Positions 37,470-49,332 of a stretch of 64,000 nt of DNA are shown one piece after another. The position numbers were made by a program, and so were the translations under genes. Origin of the DNA: Hydractinia symbiolongicarpus (taxonomy: Eukaryota > Cnidaria > Hydrozoa > Anthoathecata > Hydractiniidae); contig NC_079878.1 in the NCBI RefSeq assembly GCF_029227915.1, forward strand, positions 27,741,501 through 27,805,500, read 5' to 3'. Each line of letters opens with the position of its first letter. Within the stretch, counting starts at the first letter, position 1. A model generated the notes under the pieces. The model was not told where the DNA came from. It searched no databases and saw nothing but the letters and a program-made list of their open reading frames with translations.

Positions 37470-38964
37470 GTGAAACGATTGACTGTGGCACTTAAGTGAA
37501 CGGATTTTGTACTGTGACCTTATAAATGTGATAAATGAGCCAATTGGAATCCAAGAAGAAATATTCTTCTTACTTTGACATGATTGCTGTAACTCAGCGA
37601 TTATATTGGGCGCTGTGGTAGCGTTTTATTTAAAAGCTTAGATAAATAAGCCATTTTTTATTGTGGGACCAATCCTAGATCTTATCGCGCGCTTAATAAA
37701 TAGGAACAGTTTCAAAAACTAAATTTCATTGACTTTCTAACATTATCAATCCGCATGAATTATAACGGTGGCGTCACAAATTCGTACCAACATGCATTTA
37801 GCGATATCTTTCTGATATTACTAGGTTGCATCGCTTTTAACAGTGAAACGATTGACTGTGGCACTTAAATGAACTGATTTTTGACTTTGACCTCATAAAA
37901 GTGATAAATGAGCCAATTTGATTCCAAGAAATAACATTCTTCTTAATTTGACATGATTGCTGTAACTCAACGATTATACTGGGCGCTGTGGTAGCGCTTT
38001 ATTTGAAAACTTAGATAAATAAGACATTTTTTATTGTGGGACCAATCCTAGCCGTTATTGCGCGCTTAATAAATAGAAACAGTTTTAAAAACTACATTTC
38101 ATTGACTTTCTAACAGTATCAATCCGCATGAATTACAACGGTTGCGTCACAAATTCGTACCAACATGTATTTAGCGATATTTTTCTGATATTACTAGGTT
38201 GTATTGCTTTTAACAGTGAAACGATTGACTGTGGCACTTAAGTGAACGGATGTTGGACTGTGACCTTATAAATGTGATAAATAAGCCAATTGGACTCCAA
38301 GAAATAACATTCTTCTTAATTTGACATGATTGCTGTAACTCAACGATTATACTGGGCACTGTGGTAGCACTTTATTTAAAAGCTTAGATAAATAAGCCAT
38401 TTTTTATTGTGGGACCAATCCTAAACCTTATCGCGCGCTTAATAAATAGGAACAGTTTCAAAAACTACATTTCATTGACTTTCTAACAGTATCAATCCGC
38501 ATGAATTGCAAGAGTTGCGTCACAAATTCGTACCAGCATGCATTTAGCGATATCTTTCTGAAAATACTAGGTTGCATTGCTTTTAACAGTGAAACGATTG
38601 ACTGTGGGACTTAATTGAACTAACTTTGGACTGTGACATGATAAATGTGATAAATGAGACATTTGGACTCCTCCAAGAAATAACATTCTTCTTAATTTGA
38701 CATGATTGCCGGAACTCAGCGATTACACCTGGCGCTGCGCTAGTGCTTCATTTGAAAATTTGGATAAATAAGCCATTTTTTACTGTGGGACGAAACCTAG
38801 CCGTAATCGCGCGCTTTATAAATAGGAACAGTTTCAAAAAATACATTTCATTGACTTTCTAACAGTATCAATCCGTTTGAGTTACAACGGTTGCGTCACA
38901 TATTCGTACCAACATGTGTTTTGCGATATTTTTCTGATATTACTAGGTTGCATCGCTCGTAAAA
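37470..38964 (+). repeat. Mixed block before the tetramer HOR
   Basis: Starts: 37470 (B-x-P), 37843 (A-x'-P), 38216 (B-x-P) and 38589 (C-z-T, 376 bp). The last has a 3 bp tandem gain at 38668-38673 (ggactcctccaag for ggactccaag). It carries a z middle of full length (ttgccggaactcagcg present), so it lies outside the HOR proper, whose z monomers lack 13 bp here. Private changes include gtgttgg, gggcactgtggtagcac and gaaaatact. Confidence 0.75.
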
Positions 38965-38974
38965 GTGAAACGAG
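38956..38974. other. Inverted repeat CTCGT/ACGAG across the monomer boundary after T tails, example copy
   Basis: CTCGT (38956-38960) and ACGAG (38970-38974) are perfect inverted repeats around nine bases, spanning the end of a T tail and the start of the next monomer. Other monomers read gcttttaacagtgaaacgatt here and have no dyad. Changes on both sides are needed to make it. It recurs before 40440, 41914 and 43761, partly before 13795 and 46351, and is lost on the right side at 45236. Confidence 0.6.
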
Positions 38975-40439
38975 TGACTGTGGGACTTAATTGAACTGAT
39001 TCTGGACTGTGATCTTATAAATGTGATAAATGAGATAATTGGACTCCAAGGAAAAACGTTCTTCTTAGTTTGACATGATTGCTGGAACTCAGCGATTATA
39101 CTGAGCGCTGTGGTAGCGCTTCATTTAAAAATTTAAATAAGTAAGTCATTTTTTACTGTGGGACAAATCCTAGCCGTTATCGCGCTGAAGAAATAGAGAC
39201 AGTTTCAAAAACTACATTTCAATGAATTTCTAACGGTAATAGTCCGCTGGGTTACAACGGTTGCGTGACATATTCGTCCCCACATGTGTTTAGGGATATT
39301 GTCCTGATATTACTATGTTGTATTGCTTCTAACAGTGAAACGATTAACTGTGGCACTTAAATGAACTGATTTTTGACTTTGACCTCATAAAAGTCATAAA
39401 TGAGCCAATTGGATTCCAAGAAATAACATTCTTCTTAATTTGACATGATTGCTGTAACTCAGCGATTGTACTGGGCGCTGTGGTAGCGCTTTATTTGAAA
39501 ACTTAGATAAATAAGCCATTTTTTATTGTGAGACCAATCCTAGCCGTTATTGCGCGCTTAATAAATAGAAACATTTTCAAAAACTACATTTCATTGACTT
39601 TCTAACAGTATCAATCCGCATGAATTACAACGGTTGCGTCACAAATTCGTACCAACATGTATTTAGCGATATCTTTCTGATATTACTAGGTTGCATCGCT
39701 TTTTACAGTGAAACGATTGACTGTGGGACTTTATTGAACTAACTTTGGACTGTGACCTGATAAATGTGATAAATGAGACATTTGGACTCCAAGAAATAAC
39801 ATTCTTCTTAATTTGACATGATTGCCGGAACTCAGCAATTACACTGGGCGCTGTGGTAGCGCTTCATTTAAAAATTTAAATAAGTAAGTCATCTTTTACT
39901 GTGGGACAAATCCTAGCCGTTATCGTGCTCTGAAGAAATAGAGACAGTTTCAAAAACTACATTTCAATGAATACTAACGGTATCAGTCCGTTTGAGTGAC
40001 GACGGTTGCGTCACATATTTGTCCCCACATGTGTTTAGGGATATTTTTCTGATACTACTAGGTTGTATTGCTTTTAACAGTGAAACGATTGACTGTGGCA
40101 CTTAAGTGAACGGATTTTGGACTGTGACCTTATAAATGTGATAAATAAGCAAATTGGACTTTTAGAAATAACATTCTTTTAAATTTAACATGATTGATTA
40201 CACCTGGCGCTGCGCTAGTGCTTCATTTGAAAATTTAGATAAATAAGCCATTTTTTACTGTGGGACGAAACCTAGCCGTTATCGCGCGCTTGATAAATCG
40301 GAACAGTTTCAAAAAATACGTTTCATTGACTTTCTAACAGTATCAATCGGTTTGAGTTACAACGGTTGCGTCACATATTCGTACCAACATGTATTTTGCG
40401 ATATTTTTCTGATATTACTAGGTTGCATCGCTCGTAAAA
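38965..40439 (+). repeat. 1475 bp tetramer HOR, copy 1
   Basis: Monomers: 38965 (D-y-R, 370 bp), 39335 (A-x'-P, 373), 39708 (C-y-Q, 372) and 40080 (B-z-T, 360). The lengths are diagnostic: 370 comes from tatcgcgctgaag (2 bp short) plus tccgctggg (1 bp short); 372 from gaatactaacgg (1 bp short); 360 from loss of 13 bp, catgattgattacacc where others have a ccggaactcagcg insert. The fourth monomer also reads gacttttagaaataac and cttttaaatttaac. Confidence 0.9.
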
Positions 40440-41913
40440 GTGAAACGAGTGACTGTGGGACTTAATTGAACTGATTCTGGACTGTGATCTTATAAATGTG
40501 ATAAATGAGATAATTGGACTCCAAGGAAAAACGTTCTTCTTAGTTTTACATGATTGCTGGAACTCAGTGATTATACTGGGCGCTGTGGTAGCGCTTCATT
40601 TAAAAATTTAAATAAGGAAGTCATTTTTTACTGTGGGACAAATCCTAGCCGTTATCGCGCTGAAGAAATAGAGACAGTTTCAAAAACTACATTTCAATGA
40701 ATTTCTAACGGTATTAGTCCGCTGGGTTACAACGGTTGCGTGACATATTCGTCCCCACATGTGTTTAGGGATATTGTCCTGATATTACTATGTTGTAGTG
40801 CTTTTAACAGTGAAACGATTAACTGTGGCACTTAGATGAACTGATTTTTGACTTTGACCTCATAAAAGTGATAAATGAGCCAATTGGATTCCAAGAAATA
40901 ACATTCTTCTTAATTTGACAAGATAGCTGTAACTCAGCGATTGTACTGGGCGCTGTGGTAGCGCTTTATTTGAAAACTTAGATAAATAAGCCATTTTTTA
41001 TTGTGAGACCAATCCTAGCCGTTATTGCGCGCTTAATAAATAGAAACATTTTCAAAAAATACATTTCATTGACTTTCTAACAGTATCAATCCGCATGAAT
41101 TACAACGGTTGCGTCACAAATTCGTACCAACATGTATTTAGCGATATCTTTCTGATATTACTAGGTTGCATCGCTTTTTACAGTGAAACGATTGACTGTG
41201 GGACTTAATTGAACTAACTTTGGACTGTGACCTGATAAATGTGATAAATGAGACATTTGGACTCCAAGAAATAACATTCTTCTTAATTTGACATGATTGC
41301 CGGAACTCAGCGATTACACTGGGCGCTGTGGTAGCGTTTCATTTAAAAATTTAAATAAGTAAGTCATCTTTTACTGTGGGACAAATCCTAGCCGTTATCG
41401 TGCTCTGAAGAAATAGAGACAGTTTCAAAAACTACATTTCAATGAATACTAACGGTATCAGTCCGTTTGAGTGACGACGGTTGCGTCACATATTTGTCCC
41501 CACATGTGTTTAGGGATATTTTTCTGATATTACTAGGTTGTATTGCTTTTAACATTGAAACGATTGACTGTGGCACTTAAGTGAACGGATTTTGGACTGT
41601 GACCTTATAAATGTGATAAATAAGCCAATTGGACTTTTAGAAATAACATTCTTTTAAATTTAACATGATTGTTTACACCTGGCGCTGCGCTAGTGCTTCA
41701 TTTGAAAATTTAGATAAATAAGCCATTTTTACTGTGGGACAAAACCTAGCCGTTATCGCGCGCTTGATAAATAGGAACAGTTTCAAAAAATACATTTCAT
41801 TGACTTTCTAACAGTATCAATCCGTTTGAGTTACAACGGTTGCGTCACATATTCGTACCAACATGTATTTTGCGATATTTTTCTGATATTACTAGGTTGC
41901 ATCGCTCGTAAAA
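40440..41913 (+). repeat. 1474 bp tetramer HOR, copy 2
   Basis: Monomers: 40440 (D-y-R, 370), 40810 (A-x'-P, 373), 41183 (C-y-Q, 372) and 41555 (B-z-T, 359). All length marks of copy 1 are kept. One t is lost in gccatttttactg near 41730, which gives 359. The D monomer reads cttagttttacatg, shared with copies 3 and 4 but not with copy 1 (cttagtttgacatg). Confidence 0.9.
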
Positions 41914-43760
41914 GTGAAACGAGTGACTGTGGGACTTAATTGAACTGATTCTGGACTGTGATCTTATAAATGTGATAAATGAGATAATTGGACTCCAAGG
42001 AAAAACGTTCTTCTTAGTTTTACATGATTGCTGGAACTCAGTGATTATACTGGGCGCTGTGGTAGCGCTTCATTTAAAAATTTAAATAAGGAAGTCATTT
42101 TTTACTGTGGGACAAATCCTAGCCGTTATCGCGCTGAAGAAATAGAGACAGTTTCAAAAACTACATTTCAATGAATTTCTAACGGTATTAGTCCGCTGGG
42201 TTACAACGGTTGCGTGACATTTTCGTCCCCACATGTGTTTAGGGATATTGTCCTGATATTACTTTGTTGTATTGCTTTTAACAGTGAAACGATTAACTGT
42301 GGCACTTAAATGAACTGATTTTTGACTTTGACCTCATAAAAGTGATAAATGAGCCAATTGGATTCCAAGAAATAACATTCTTCTTAATTTGACATGATTG
42401 CCGGAACTCAGCGATTACACTGGGCGCTGTGGTAGCGGTTCATTTAAAATTTTAAATAAGTAAGTCATCTTTTACTGTGGGACAAATCCTAGCCGTTATC
42501 GTGCTCTGAAGAAATAGAGACAGTTTCAAAAAATACATTTCAATGAATACTAACGGTATCAGTCCGTTTGAGTGACGACGGTTGCGTCACATATTTGTCC
42601 CCACATGTGTTTAGGGATATTTTTCTGATATTACTAGGTTGTATTGCTTTTAACAGTGAAACGATTGACTGTGGCACTTAAATGAACTGATTTTTGACTT
42701 TGACCTCATAAAAGTGATAAATGAGCCAATCGGATTCCAAGAAATAACATTCTTCTTAATTTGACATGATTGCTGTAACTCAGCGATTGTTCTGGGCGCT
42801 GTGGTAGCGCTTTATTTGAAAACTTCGATAAATAAGCCATTTTTTATTGTGAGACCAATCCTAGCCGTTATTGCGCGCTTAATAAATAAAAACATTTTCA
42901 AAAACTACATTTCATTGACTTTCTAACAGTATCAATCCGCATGAATTACAACGGTTGCGTCACAAATTCGTACCAACATGTATTTAGCCATATCTTTCTG
43001 ATATTACTAGGTTGCATCGCTTTTTACAGTGAAACGATTGACTGTGGGACTTAATTGAACTAACTTTGGACTGTGACCTGATAAATGTGATAAATGAGAC
43101 ATTTGGACTCCAAGAAATAACATTCTTCTTAATTTGACATGATTGCCGGAACTCAGCGATTACACTGGGCGCTGTGGTAGCGCTTCATTTAAAAATTTAA
43201 ATAAGTAAGTCATCTCTTACTGTGGGACAAATCCTAGCCGTTATCGTGCTCTGAAGAAATAGAGACAGTTTCAAAAACTACATTTCAATGAATACTAACG
43301 GTATCAGTCCGTTTGAGTGACGACGGTTGCGTCACATATTTGTCCCCACATGTGTTTAGGGATATTTTTCTGATATTACTAGGTTGTATTGCTTTTAACA
43401 GTGAAGCGATTGACTGTGGCACTTAAGTGAACGGATTTTGGACTGTGACCTTATAAATGTGATAAATAAGCCAATTGGACTTTTAGAAATAACATTCTTT
43501 TAAATTTAACATGATGGATTACACCTGGCGCTGCGCTAGTGCTTCATTTGAAATTTTAGATAAATAAGCCATTTTTTACTCTGGGACGAAACCTAGCCGT
43601 TATCGCGCGCTTGATAAATAGGAACAGTTTCAAAAAATACATTTCATTGACTTTCTAACAATATCAATCCGTTTGAGTTACAACGGTTGCGTCACATATT
43701 CGTACCAACATGTATTTTGCGATATTTTTCTGATATTACTAGGTTGCATCGCTCGTAAAA
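41914..43760 (+). repeat. 1847 bp HOR copy 3 with an extra hybrid monomer
   Basis: Monomers: 41914 (D-y-R, 370), 42284 (A head joined to y-Q, 372), 42656 (A-x'-P, 373), 43029 (C-y-Q, 372) and 43401 (B-z-T, 360). The second is not part of the regular order. It begins as A and changes to the C-type middle (gattgccggaactc) within the conserved stretch near 42395, then ends with the Q tail bearing gaatactaacgg. An unequal exchange in register, misplaced by two positions in the cycle, would produce it. Confidence 0.85.
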
Positions 43761-45235
43761 GTGAAACGAGTGACTGTGGGACTTAATTGAACTGATTCTG
43801 GACTGTGATCTTATAAATGTGATAAATGAGATAATTGGACTCCAAGGAAAAACGTTCTTCTTAGTTTTACATGATTGCTGGAACTCAGTGATTATACTGG
43901 GCGCTGTGGTAGCGCTTCATTTAAAAATTTAAATAAGGAAGTCATTTTTTACTGTGGGACAAATCCTAGCCGTTATCGCGCTGAAGAAATAGAGACAGTT
44001 TCAAAAACTACATTTCAATGAATTTCTAACGGTATTAGTCCGCTGGGTTACAACGGTTGCGTGACATATTCGTCCCCACATGTGTTTAGGGATATTGTCC
44101 TGATATTACTATGTTGTATTGCTTTTAACAGTGAAACGATTAACTGTGGCACTTAAATGAACTGATTTTTGACTTTGACCTCATAAAAGTGATAAATGAG
44201 CCAATTGGATTCCAAGAAATAACATTCTTCTTAATTTGACATGATTGCTGTAACTCAGCGATTGTACTGGGCGCTGTTGTAGCGCTTTATTTGAAAACTT
44301 AGATAAATAAGCCATTTTTTAATGTGAGACCAATCCTAGCCGTTATTGCGCGCTTAATAAATAGAAACATTTTCAAAAACTACATTTCATTGACTTTCTA
44401 ACAGTATCAATCCGCATGAATTACAAAGGTTGCGTCACAAATTCGTACCAACATGTATTTAGCGATATCTTTCTGATATTACTAGGTTGCATCGCTTTTT
44501 ACAGTGAAACGATTGACTGTGGGACTTAATTGAACTAACTTTGGACTGTGACCTGATAAATGTGATAAATGAGACATTTGGACTCCAAGAAATAACATTC
44601 TTCTTAATTTGACATGATTGCCGGAACTCAGCGATTACACTGGGCGCTGTGGTAGCGCTTCATTTAAAAATTTAAATAAGTAAGTCATCTTTTACTGTGG
44701 GACAAATCCTAGCCGTTATCGTGCTCTGAAGAAATAGAGACAGTTTCAAAAACTACATTTCAATGAATACTAACGGTATCAGTCCGTTTGAGTGACGACG
44801 GTTGCGTCACATATTTGTCCCCACATGTGTTTAGGGATATTTTTCTGATATTACTAGGTTGTATTGCTTTTAACAGTGAAACGATTGACTGTGGCACTTA
44901 AGTGAACGGATTTTGGATTGTGACCTTATAAATGTGATAAATAAGCCAATTGGACTTTTAGAAATAACATTCTTTTAAATTTAACATGATTGATTACACC
45001 TGGCGCTGCGCTAGTGCTTCATTTGAAAATTTAGATAAATAAGCCATTTTTTACTGTGGGATGAAACCTAACCGTTATCGCGCGCTTGATAATTAGGAAC
45101 AGTTTCAAAAAATACATTTCATTGACTTTCTAACAGTATCAATCCGTTTGAGTTACAACGGTTGCGTCACATATTCGTACCAACATGTATTTTGCGATAT
45201 TTTTCTGATATTACTAGGTTGCATCGCTCGTAAAA
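43761..45235 (+). repeat. 1475 bp tetramer HOR, copy 4
   Basis: Monomers: 43761 (D-y-R, 370), 44131 (A-x'-P, 373), 44504 (C-y-Q, 372) and 44876 (B-z-T, 360). The order and length marks equal copy 1. The next monomer (45236) starts with the T-type boundary (cgtaaaagtgaaacg) but continues as gattgactgtggg and a C head, so the HOR ends in a recombinant. Confidence 0.9.
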
Positions 45236-47096
45236 GTGAAACGATTGACTGTGGGACTTAATGGAACTAACTTTGGACTGTGACCTGATAAATGTGATAA
45301 ATGAGACATTTGGACTCCAAGAAATAACATTCTTCTTAATTTGACATGATTGCCGGAACTCAGCGATTACACTGGGCGCTGTGGTAGCGCTTCATTTAAA
45401 AATTTAAATAAGTAAGCCATCTTTTACTGTGGGACAAATCCTAGCCGTTATCGTGCTCTGAAGAAATAGAGACAGTTTCAAAAACTACATTTCAATGAAT
45501 ACTAACGGTATCAGTCCGTTTGAGTGACGACGGTTGCGTCACATATTTGTCCCCACATGTGTTTAGGGATATTTTTCTGATATTACTAGGTTGTATTGCT
45601 TTTAACAGTGAAACGATTGACTGTGGCACTTAAGTGAACGGATTTTGGACTGTGACCTTATAAATGTGATAAATAAGCCAATTGGACTTTTAGAAATAAC
45701 ATTCTTCTTAATTTGACATGATTGCTGTAACTCAGCGATTATACTGGGCGCTGTAGTAGCGCTTTAATTAAAAACTTAGATAAATAAGCCATTTTTTATT
45801 GTGGGACCAATCCTAGACGTTATCGGGCGTTTAATAAATGGGAACAGTTTCAAAAACTACATTTCGTTGACTTTCTAACAGTATCAAACCGCATGAATTA
45901 CAACGGTTGCGTCACAATTCGTACCAACATGCATTTAGCGATATCTTTCTGATATTACTAGGTTGCATCGCTTTTAACTGTGAAACGATTGAGTGTGGGA
46001 CTTAATTGAACTAACTTTGGATTGTGACCTGATAAATGTGATAAATGAGACAGTTGGACTCCAAGAAATAACATTCTTCTAAATTTGACATGATTGCCGG
46101 AACTCAGCGATTACACTGGGCGCTGCGCTAATGCTTCATTTGAAAATTTAGATAAATAAGCCATTTTTTACTGTGGGACGAAACCTAGCCGTTATCACGC
46201 GCTTCATAAATAGGAACAGTTTCAAAAAATACATTTCATTGACTTTCTAACAGTATCAATCCGTTTGAGTTACAACGGTTGCATCACATATCGTACCAAC
46301 ATGTATTTTGCGATATTTTCTGATATTACTAGGTTGCATCGTTCGTAAAAGTGAAACGAGTGACTGTGGGACGTAATTGAACTGATTCTGGACTGTGACC
46401 TTATAAATGTGATAAATGAGATAATTGGACTCCAAGGAAAAACGTTCTTCTTAGTTTGACATGATTGCTGGAACTCAGCGATTATACTGAGCGCTGTGGT
46501 AGCGCTTCATTTAAAAATTTAAATAAGTAAGTCATTTTTTACTGTGGGACAAATCCTAATTGTTATCGCGCGTTGGAGAAATAGAGAGAGTTTCAAAAAC
46601 TACATTTCAATGAATTTCTAACGGTATTAGTCCGCTGGGTTACAACGGTTGCGTGACATATTCGTCCCCACATGTGTTTAGGGACATTGTCCTAATATTA
46701 CTACGTTGTATTGCTTTTAACAGTGAAACGATTAACTGTGGCACTTAAATGAACTGATTTTTGACTTTGACCTCATAAAAGTGATAAATGAGCCAATTGG
46801 ATTCCAAGAAATAACATTCTTCTTAATTTGACATGATTGCTGTAACTCAGCGATTATACTGGGCGCTGTGGTAGCGCTTTATTGGAAAACTTAGATAAAT
46901 AAGCCATTTTTTATTGTGAGACCAATCCTAGCCGTTATTGCGCGCTTAATAAATAGAAACAGTTTCACAAACTACATATCATTGACTTTTTAACAGTATC
47001 AATCCGCATGAATTACAACGGTTGCGTCACAAATTCGTACCAACATGTATTTAGCGATATCTTTCTGATATTACTAGGTTGCATCGCTTTTTAGAG
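45236..47096 (+). repeat. Mixed block after the tetramer HOR
   Basis: Starts: 45236 (T-boundary/C hybrid, y-Q, 372), 45608 (B head with ttttagaaat but x-P, 372), 45980 (C-z-T full-length z, 371), 46351 (D-y-R, 372) and 46723 (A-x'-P). The 45980-46723 series is the HOR order with a z monomer that lacks the 13 bp deletion, as also at 38589. The HOR may therefore be a derived, amplified version of this arrangement. Monomer 45980 has two private one-base losses (acatatcgtacc, gatattttctg). Confidence 0.75.
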
Positions 47097-48214
47097 TGAA
47101 ACGATTGACAGTGGGACTTAATTGAACTAACTTTGGACTGTGACCTGATAAATGTGATAAATGAGACATTTGGACTCCAAGAAATAACATTCTCCTTAAT
47201 TTGACATGATTGCGGAACTCAGCGATTACACTGGGCGCTGTGGTAGCGCTTCATTTAAAAATTTAAATAAGTAAGTCATCTTTTACTGTGGGACAAATCT
47301 TAGCCGTTATCGCGCGCTGAAGAAATAGGGACAGTTTCAAAAACTACATTTCAATGAATTTCTAACGGTATCAGTCCGTTTGAGTGACGACGGTTGCGTC
47401 ACATGTTTGTCCCCACATGTGTTTAGGGATATTTTTCTGATATTACTAGGTTGTATTGCTTTTAACAGTGAAACGATGGACTGTGGCACTTATGTGAACG
47501 GATTTTGTACTGTGACCTTATAAATGTGATAAATGAGCCAATTGGACTCCAAGAAATAACATTCTTCTTAATTTGACATGATTGCTGTAACTCAGCGATT
47601 AAACTGGGCGCTGTGGTAGCGCTTTATTTAAAAGCTTAGATAAATAAGCCATTTTTTAATGTGGGACCAATCCTACACCTTATCGCGCGCTTAATAAATA
47701 GGAACAGTTTCAAAAACTACATTTCATTGATTTTCTAACAGTATCAATCCGCATGAATTACAACGCTTGCGTCACAAATTTGTACCAACATGCATTTAGC
47801 GATATATTTCTGATATTACTAGGTTGCATTGCTTTTAACAGTGAAACGATTGACTGAGGGACTTAATTGAACTGATTCTGGACTGTGACCTTATAAATGT
47901 GATAAATAATACAAATGGACTCCAAGAAATAACATTCTTCTTAATTTGACATGATTGTCGGAACTCAACGATTACACTGGCCGCTGTGGTAGCGCTTCAT
48001 TTAAAAATTTAAATAAGTAAGTCATTTTTTACTGTGGGACAAATCCTAGCCTTTATCGCGCGCTGAAGAAATAGAGACAGTTTGAAAAACTACATTTCGA
48101 TGAATTTCTAACGGTATCAGTCCGTTTAAGTGACGACGGTTGGGTCACATATTCGTCCCCACATGTGTTTAGGGATATTTTTCTGATATTACTAGGTTGT
48201 ATTGCTTTTAACTT
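47097..48214 (+). repeat. 1118 bp trimer, copy 1 (recent duplication)
   Basis: Monomers 47096 (C-y-Q, 372 because of gattgcggaac), 47468 (B-x-P) and 47841 (D-y-U). Private marks are gacagtggg, tctccttaa, aaatcttagcc, acatgtttgtcc, acgatggactg, acttatgtgaac, acaacgcttgcg, gatatatttc, gactgagggac and ataatacaaatgg. Every one recurs 1118 bp later. Confidence 0.88.
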
Positions 48215-49332
48215 TGAAACGATTGACAGTGGGACTTAATTGAACTAACTTTGGACTGTGACCTGATAAATGTGATAAATGAGACATTTGGACTCCAAGA
48301 AATAACATTCTCCTTAATTTGACATGATTGCGGAACTCAGCGATTACACTGGGCGCTGTGGTAGCGCTTCATTTAAAAATTTAAATAAGTAAGTCATCTT
48401 TTACTGTGGGACAAATCTTAGCCGTTATCGCGCGCTGAAGAAATAGGGACAGTTTCAAAAACTACATTTCAATGAATTTCTAACGGTATCAGTCCGTTTG
48501 AGTGACGACGGTTGCGTCACATGTTTGTCCCCACATGTGTTTAGGGATATTTTTCTGATATTACTAGGTTGTATTGCTTTTAACAGTGAAACGATGGACT
48601 GTGGCACTTATGTGAACGGATTTTGTACTGTGACCTTATAAATGTGATAAATGAGCCAATTGGACTCCAAGAAATAACATTCTTCTTAATTTGACATGAT
48701 TGCTGTAACTCAGCGATTAAACTGGGCGCTGTGGTAGCGCTTTATTTAAAAGCTTAGATAAATAAGCCATTTTTTAATGTGGGACCAATCCTACACCTTA
48801 TCGCGCGCTTAATAAATAGGAACAGTTTCAAAAACTACATTTCATTGATTTTCTAACAGTATCAATCCGCATGAATTACAACGCTTGCGTCACAAATTTG
48901 TACCAACATGCATTTAGCGATATATTTCTGATATTACTAGGTTGCATTGCTTTTAACAGTGAAACGATTGACTGAGGGACTTAATTGAACTGATTCTGGA
49001 CTGTGACCTTATAAATGTGATAAATAATACAAATGGACTCCAAGAAATAACATTCTTCTTAATTTGACATGATTGTCGGAACTCAACGATTACACTGGCC
49101 GCTGTGGTAGCGCTTCATTTAAAAATTTAAATAAGTAAGTCATTTTTTACTGTGGGACAAATCCTAGCCTTTATCGCGCGCTGAAGAAATAGAGACAGTT
49201 TGAAAAACTACATTTCGATGAATTTCTAACGGTATCAGTCCGTTTAAGTGACGACGGTTGGGTCACATATTCGTCCCCACATGTGTTTAGGGATATTTTT
49301 CTGATATTACTAGGTTGTATTGCTTTTAACTT
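48215..49332 (+). repeat. 1118 bp trimer, copy 2
   Basis: Monomers 48214 (C-y-Q, 372), 48586 (B-x-P) and 48959 (D-y-U). I see no difference from copy 1. The match at offset 1118 runs to about 49345, where gattgactgtgg replaces gattgacagtgg. Both copies end in aactttgaaacg, a rare form of the usual aacagtgaaacg, so the joint lies inside the gaaacgattga motif shared by all monomers. Confidence 0.88.
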
